Both the position numbers and the translations under genes were made by a program. From assembly GCA_046309815.1 (NCBI GenBank), contig JBKCOJ010000009.1, positions 1-18,131 on the forward strand: a stretch of DNA of 18,131 nt, written 5' to 3'. This stretch comes from CAITNM01 sp021298215 (GTDB lineage: Bacteria > Pseudomonadota > Alphaproteobacteria > Paracaedibacterales > CAITNM01). Positions 13,920 through 18,131 of this stretch are shown piece after piece; the stretch's first letter is position 1, and every line of letters begins with the position of its first letter. The notes under the pieces are model-generated. The model did not search any database. It was given only the letters and a program-made list of their open reading frames with translations, and had not been told where the DNA came from.

Positions 13920-14585
13920 TTACACTGCTGCCGCACGCTTATCATGGATCATCGGGTCATGCTCTTTGATTTCCCCTTTATAAATCCAAACTTTTATACC
14001 AATAGCCCCATAAGTTGTTTGAGCTGTTGCTATACCGTAATCAATATCAGAACGCAAAGTATGCAAAGGCACACGACCTTCTCTATACCATTCCATGCGC
14101 GCAATTTCTGCACCTGATAAGCGACCTGAAGAATTCACACGAATTCCTAGAGCTCCCATGCGCATTGCTGTTTGCATACCACGTTTCATAGCCCTTCTAA
14201 ATGATACGCGACGCTCAATTTGCTGAGCAATTCCCTCAGCAACTAATTTAGCATCCAGCTCGGGCTTACGAATTTCAACTATATTAATGGCAGCCTCAGC
14301 ATTAGCAAGTTTGCCAATCTCTGATTTTAACTTTTCAATATCGGCACCTTTTTTACCGATCAAAACTCCTGGGCGAGCAGCATGTATTGAAACACGTGCT
14401 TTCTTAGATGGTCTTTCAATGACAACACGAGAAATACCTGCTTGAGAAAAGTTTTTCTCAACATACTCACGAATAGCAAAATCTTGATGAAGAAAACTAG
14501 CGTATTCTTTATCACTAAACCACCGTGAATCCCAGGTTTTATTAACTCCGATACGAAAACCAACTGGATTAACCTTTTGACCCAT
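13920..14585 (-). CDS. rpsC: 30S ribosomal protein S3
   Basis: S3 lies at the mRNA entry site and takes part in helicase action with S4 and S5. The 221-residue protein starts M-G-Q-K-V-N-P-V-G-F-R, has the KH-type RNA-binding domain with R-P-G-V-L-I-G-K-K-G-A-D-I (71-83), and the C-terminal G-R-V-P-L-H-T-L-R-S-D-I-D-Y-G. The start is only 1 nt beyond the rplV stop. The length is normal for alphaproteobacteria. Confidence 0.97.
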   Translation of the reverse strand: MGQKVNPVGFRIGVNKTWDSRWFSDKEYASFLHQDFAIREYVEKNFSQAGISRVVIERPSKKARVSIHAARPGVLIGKKGADIEKLKSEIGKLANAEAAINIVEIRKPELDAKLVAEGIAQQIERRVSFRRAMKRGMQTAMRMGALGIRVNSSGRLSGAEIARMEWYREGRVPLHTLRSDIDYGIATAQTTYGAIGIKVWIYKGEIKEHDPMIHDKRAAAV

Positions 14586-14586
14586 A

Positions 14587-14952
14587 CTAATTACCTTCTT
14601 CTACAGCTTTTTCTGTCACAACAATGCGCAGATGACTGAAAAGCTTTTTAACAATACCATTTCTAGAACGCCCACGCGCGTGAAAACGACGCATACACAA
14701 TCCTTTACCAACAAAGGCCTGATCAACATACAAATTATCGACATCAAGACCATGATTTGTTTCTGCATTTGCCACAGCCGAACGAAGCGCTTTCAACACA
14801 TCATTTGCTACTCGCTTTTGAGAAAAACGTAGAGCATTCATTGCTTTATCAACTTTTACACCACGTATAGATTGAGCGACTAAATTTAATTTCTGAGGAC
14901 TAACTCTTATATTTCGTAACTCAACTTGCGCTGATTTTTCACTTATTTGCAT
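14587..14952 (-). CDS. rplV: 50S ribosomal protein L22
   Basis: L22 lines the peptide exit tunnel; its beta-hairpin reaches the constriction and is a place of macrolide resistance changes. The 121-residue protein has N-I-R-V-S-P-Q-K-L-N-L-V-A (14-26), I-R-G-x3-D-K-A (29-36), and the hairpin G-K-G-L-C-M-R-R-F-H-A-R-G-R-S-R (83-98). Nothing looks damaged. It lies between rpsS (8 nt) and rpsC (1 nt). Confidence 0.96.
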   Translation of the reverse strand: MQISEKSAQVELRNIRVSPQKLNLVAQSIRGVKVDKAMNALRFSQKRVANDVLKALRSAVANAETNHGLDVDNLYVDQAFVGKGLCMRRFHARGRSRNGIVKKLFSHLRIVVTEKAVEEGN

Positions 14953-14960
14953 ACTCTAGC

Positions 14961-15236
<276 letters not shown>

Positions 15237-15247
15237 AACTTCCTCCG

Positions 15248-16072
15248 TTACGCTTTACGACGACGCACAATCATTTTTGTTGTGCGTTTATTAGTACGAG
15301 TCTTCTTACCTTTTGTTTTAATACCCCACGGTGTCACTGGATGACGGCCGCCCGAAGTACGCCCCTCACCACCACCATGCGGGTGATCAATTGGGTTCAT
15401 TGCAACACCACGAACTACCGGCCTACGACCTAACCAGCGCATACGACCAGCTTTACCATAAGAACGATTTGAATGATCTTGATTTGACATTGCTCCGATT
15501 GAAGCGAAACACTCTCCATTCACAAGGCGAACTTCACCTGAAGACAATTTCATAATCACATTATGACCATCGCGACCCATAATCTGAGCATAACTCCCAG
15601 CAGATCTAGCGATCTGACCGCCCTTTCCAACTTTCAATTCAATATTATGAACAACAGAACCAATTGGAATATTCTTTAAACGCATCGAATTACCTGGCTT
15701 AACATCAACTTTATCACCAGCAATTACCTGATCACCAACCTTCAATCGTTGAGGAGCAAGGATATAACGATGTTCTCCATCACTATATTTCAAAAGCGCA
15801 ATAAAACCTGTGCGATTAGGATCGTATTCTATGCGCTCCACTGTTGCAACCTGCTCATACTTATCTCGGCGAAAATCAATCAATCGGTAGCTTTGCTTAT
15901 GCCCACCACCACGGTTCCATGATGTAATACGACCATAATTGTTGTGCCCACTTTTAGAAGACTTTCCTACAGTAAGCTTTTTTAGCGGCACACCTTTCCA
16001 CAACTCTGCACGATCAATATTCGTATGTTGGCGTTGTGATTTAGTGGTTGGTTTATATTTTTTCAATCCCAT
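15248..16072 (-). CDS. rplB: 50S ribosomal protein L2
   Basis: L2 is essential for subunit joining and sits close to the peptidyl transferase centre. The chosen ATG (16072) gives 274 residues beginning M-G-L-K-K-Y-K-P-T-T. AGGAG at 16079-16083 is 6 nt upstream, and a longer frame from 16090 would run through the end of rplW. It contains the G-R-I-T-S-W-N-R-G-G-G-H-K (47-59) block and the conserved late motif V-A-M-N-P-I-D-H-P-H-G-G-G-E-G (219-233), whose histidine is functionally important, and a basic tail. It lies 1 nt after rplW. Confidence 0.97.
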   Translation of the reverse strand: MGLKKYKPTTKSQRQHTNIDRAELWKGVPLKKLTVGKSSKSGHNNYGRITSWNRGGGHKQSYRLIDFRRDKYEQVATVERIEYDPNRTGFIALLKYSDGEHRYILAPQRLKVGDQVIAGDKVDVKPGNSMRLKNIPIGSVVHNIELKVGKGGQIARSAGSYAQIMGRDGHNVIMKLSSGEVRLVNGECFASIGAMSNQDHSNRSYGKAGRMRWLGRRPVVRGVAMNPIDHPHGGGEGRTSGGRHPVTPWGIKTKGKKTRTNKRTTKMIVRRRKA

Positions 16073-16073
16073 A

Positions 16074-16382
16074 TTATGCTCCTGCACCAACTGCTATTGA
16101 ATCGCCAGACTTCAAGCGAACAATTGCTTTTTTTGTATCTTGGCGCTGACCCTTACGACCTCTAAAAACTCTGTTTTTGCCTAATTTATTTATTGTGTTA
16201 ACAGAAACTACACTCACTCCAAACATTGCCTCGACAGCGCCTTTGATATCAATCTTAGTAGCTTCAGGAAGAACCTCAAACGTATACTGATTAGACTGAA
16301 TTCCCAATTGAGTTTTCTCAGTAACTAGAGGACGCTTAATCACATTATATAAGCTTAATGTCGCCTTTTTTTCTTTACTCAT
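16074..16382 (-). CDS. rplW: 50S ribosomal protein L23
   Basis: L23 forms the docking place at the tunnel exit for trigger factor and SRP. The 102-residue protein has I-K-R-P-L-V-T-E-K-T (15-24), the helix K-I-D-I-K-G-A-V-E-A-M-F-G-V-S-V-V-S-V-N-T (43-63, in the usual order) and G-R-K-G-Q-R-Q-D-T-K-K-A (75-86). The ATG overlaps the rplD stop by 4 nt (ATGA), so the two are translationally coupled. Confidence 0.97.
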   Translation of the reverse strand: MSKEKKATLSLYNVIKRPLVTEKTQLGIQSNQYTFEVLPEATKIDIKGAVEAMFGVSVVSVNTINKLGKNRVFRGRKGQRQDTKKAIVRLKSGDSIAVGAGA

Positions 16383-16993
16383 TTTAAACGCTCCTCTAAA
16401 GCTTTAGCTGCATCAGATGTCATAACAACTTTTTCTTTACGAACAATATCATAAACATTTGCACCCATTTGTGGCAAAACATCAAGTCCAATAATGTTGC
16501 TGATAGACCGCGCAAAATTCACATCAACCGCATCATTCGCGACGAATAGCATCGAACTTGAATGAAATGTTGCAGCTATTTCCTTGTTAACATTTGGCGC
16601 TTTTGCCATTAGATTATCAACAATTATCAAATTACCTGCCTGTGCTTTCGCTGAAAGCGCCATGCGCAAACCTAATTTACGCACTTTTTTCGGCAGATCA
16701 TATTCATGCGAACGCACAACTGGACCAAATATGATTCCACCTTTTCTAAACTGCGCTCCACGCCTTGCACCATGACGCGCATTACCCGTGCCCTTTTGCT
16801 TGTAAATCTTTTTAGTTGAACCACTAACTTCACTGCGGACTTTTGCTTTATGATTTCCAGAACGACGCTTAGCCAATTGCCACGCAACAACGCGCGCCAA
16901 AATATCTTCGCGAGGCGTTAATCCATAAACGAGATCATCCAACTCAATATCACCAACTGCTTTGGCACTTTGATTGACAACTTTTAACTTCAT
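16379..16993 (-). CDS. rplD: 50S ribosomal protein L4
   Basis: L4 lines the peptide tunnel and in enterobacteria also represses the S10 operon. The 204-residue protein has the tunnel extension with K-Q-K-G-T-G-N-A-R-H-G-A-R-R-G (70-84), G-G-I-I-F-G-P (89-95) and a C-terminal Rossmann-like part. Because tuf lies directly upstream of rpsJ here, the enterobacterial S10 leader that L4 targets is not present in the 28-nt gap, so that autoregulation is not expected at this place. It lies 9 nt after rplC. Confidence 0.96.
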   Translation of the reverse strand: MKLKVVNQSAKAVGDIELDDLVYGLTPREDILARVVAWQLAKRRSGNHKAKVRSEVSGSTKKIYKQKGTGNARHGARRGAQFRKGGIIFGPVVRSHEYDLPKKVRKLGLRMALSAKAQAGNLIIVDNLMAKAPNVNKEIAATFHSSSMLFVANDAVDVNFARSISNIIGLDVLPQMGANVYDIVRKEKVVMTSDAAKALEERLK

Positions 16994-17002
16994 GACAACA
17001 AC

Positions 17003-17641
17003 CTATCTTGCAACTTTAATTGCATCGCGCACGTAAACGATGCCGTTCTTTGGCCCGGGCACACTTCCACGGATATACAAGAATCCTTGATCCGCATCAA
17101 TATCTTCAACAACCAGATTTAAGGTTGTAACACGATCCACACCCATATGTCCAGCCATTTTCTTATTCTTAAACACTTTTCCAGGATCTTGGCGATTTCC
17201 GGTCGAACCATGAGAACGATGCGTGACCGAAACACCATGAGATGCAGGCAAACCTCCAAAACCGTGACGCTTCATACCACCAGCAAAACCCTTACCAACA
17301 GTTATTCCACAAACATCGACATATTGACCTTTTGCAAAATGATCAGCACTAATTTTTGAGCCAACCTCTAACATGTTTTCTGTGCTGACTCTAAACTCAC
17401 GCAAATATTTTGAGGGTTCCATTTGCTTTTTCTCAAAAAATGCTCTCATTGGCTTAGACAATTTACTTGCTGAAATTGTGTCTGTGCCAAGCTGCACCGC
17501 ATTATAGCCGTCTTTCTCAACTGTTTTTTGAGAAACAACCATACATGGTTTCACTTGAACAACTGTTACAGCCACCTGAGCGCCTTGCTCATTAAATAAC
17601 TGGGTCATACCCAACTTACGTCCGATTAATCCACTACGCAT
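17003..17641 (-). CDS. rplC: 50S ribosomal protein L3
   Basis: L3 is an early 50S assembly protein reaching to the peptidyl transferase centre. The 212-residue protein begins M-R-S-G-L-I-G-R-K-L-G-M-T (1-13) and shows G-K-G-F-A-G-G-M-K-R-H-G-F-G-G (117-131) and S-H-G-S-T-G-N-R-Q-D-P-G-K-V-F-K (144-159), the loop whose Gln can be methylated by PrmB. An earlier in-frame ATG (17650) is only 1 nt past the GAGG and would add three residues. The second ATG gives the family start and better spacing. Confidence 0.95.
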   Translation of the reverse strand: MRSGLIGRKLGMTQLFNEQGAQVAVTVVQVKPCMVVSQKTVEKDGYNAVQLGTDTISASKLSKPMRAFFEKKQMEPSKYLREFRVSTENMLEVGSKISADHFAKGQYVDVCGITVGKGFAGGMKRHGFGGLPASHGVSVTHRSHGSTGNRQDPGKVFKNKKMAGHMGVDRVTTLNLVVEDIDADQGFLYIRGSVPGPKNGIVYVRDAIKVAR

Positions 17642-17654
17642 AGGACCCATACCT

Positions 17655-17963
17655 CTATAATTTAATTTCTACATCCACACCAGATGCAAGATCAAGCTTC
17701 ATCAATGCATCAACTGTTTGAGGCATCCAATCTACTATATCAATAACACGCTTGTGTGTACGAATTTCAAATTGCTCACGCGACTTTTTGTCAATGTGAG
17801 GCGAACGGTTTACCGTAAACTTTTGAATATGAGTTGGCATCGGTATAGGACCACGAACATTAGCCCCTGTACGCTTTGCTGTGCTCACAATTTCTTTTAC
17901 AGATTGATCTAACAAACGATGATCATATGCCTGCAAACGAATTCTTATGCTTTGATTTTCCAT
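17655..17963 (-). CDS. rpsJ: 30S ribosomal protein S10
   Basis: S10 lies in the 30S head; as NusE it also joins NusB at boxA in rRNA antitermination. The 102-residue protein has I-R-I-R-L-Q-A-Y-D-H-R-L-L-D (6-19), G-P-I-P-M-P-T-H-I-Q-K-F-T-V-N-R-S-P-H (38-56), and R-T-H-K-R-V-I-D-I (68-76). It lies 28 nt after tuf with no terminator between them, so it is probably transcribed from the upstream str/tuf unit. Its possible partner site, a boxA-like element, is at the left end of this window. Confidence 0.98.
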   Translation of the reverse strand: MENQSIRIRLQAYDHRLLDQSVKEIVSTAKRTGANVRGPIPMPTHIQKFTVNRSPHIDKKSREQFEIRTHKRVIDIVDWMPQTVDALMKLDLASGVDVEIKL

Positions 17964-17991
17964 AAAACTCGACCTTTAATCCATCCCGTTC

Positions 17992-18131
17992 TTATTTTTC
18001 AATTTTAGCGACGACGCCGGCACCAACCGTACGTCCACCTTCACGAATCGCAAAGCGTAATCCTTCATCCATCGCAATCGGTGCTATCAATTCTACTTTT
18101 ATATTCACATTATCTCCAGGCATTACCATCT
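17992..18131 (-). CDS. tuf: Elongation factor Tu, C-terminal end (partial)
   Basis: Only the last 45 codons and the stop lie inside the window; the gene continues past the right edge. The translated end M-V-M-P-G-D-N-V, then P-I-A-M-D-E-G-L-R-F-A-I-R-E-G-G-R-T-V-G-A-G-V-V and the final A-K-I-E-K, is the C-terminal beta-barrel (domain 3) of EF-Tu. EF-Tu brings aminoacyl-tRNA to the ribosome with GTP. Placement directly before rpsJ is the str-S10 junction common in proteobacteria. Truncation is due to the window, not to damage. Confidence 0.96.
   Translation of the reverse strand, partial: MVMPGDNVNIKVELIAPIAMDEGLRFAIREGGRTVGAGVVAKIEK

Overview
The window comes from an AT-rich alphaproteobacterium, probably a reduced or host-associated one (Holosporales/Rickettsiales-like). 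The case rests on several points: a Usg-family gene; adk sitting between secY and rpsM; an alpha operon without rpsD and a spc operon without rpmJ; RpoA starting M-I-E-R-N-W-Q; the short MetRS without zinc cysteines; and the zinc-type Adk LID. The lineage is an inference from gene content and style. No rRNA gene lies inside the window to confirm it.

Right-hand three quarters (4613-18131, minus strand, read right to left): a continuous ribosomal-protein supercluster. It begins with the C-terminal tail of tuf (cut by the window edge). The whole S10 operon follows: rpsJ-rplC-rplD-rplW-rplB-rpsS-rplV-rpsC-rplP-rpmC-rpsQ. Then come spc (rplN-rplX-rplE-rpsN-rpsH-rplF-rplR-rpsE-rpmD-rplO-secY-adk) and alpha (rpsM-rpsK-rpoA-rplQ). 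Gaps are 1-29 nt, with start/stop overlaps at rplD/rplW, rplN/rplX and secY/adk, so this reads as one transcription and translation-coupling unit. It ends at a clean intrinsic terminator (4564-4588) just after rplQ. All genes look intact. Initiation codons are mostly ATG, with GTG for rpsS, rpsM and rpoA.

Middle (1226-4550, minus strand): a metallo-beta-lactamase-fold hydrolase whose start lies only 13 nt past the rplQ terminator, then metG, then an unrecognised secreted protein tightly coupled to metG behind a consensus Shine-Dalgarno. A long bulged hairpin with a U-tract follows, and after it a Usg-family gene. The U-tract directly abuts the usg start codon, and the hairpin contains the usg ribosome-binding site.

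Left end (1-1229): a plus-strand alpha/beta hydrolase ends tail-to-tail with usg, sharing four bases. Upstream of it, 449 bases carry no protein gene. The part nearest the edge looks like the promoter and leader of an rRNA operon transcribed leftward: AT-rich UP-like tract, TTGACA/TAGTTT 17 bp apart, a boxA-like element, and a hairpin that needs G-U pairs on the minus-strand RNA. The rRNA itself would lie just outside the window. A perfect 24-bp palindrome sits between this promoter and the hydrolase.

I found no mobile element, CRISPR array, tRNA, toxin-antitoxin or defence system. Most of the window is ordinary core translation machinery. The points worth a second look are the non-coding structures and the secreted protein of unknown function behind metG.
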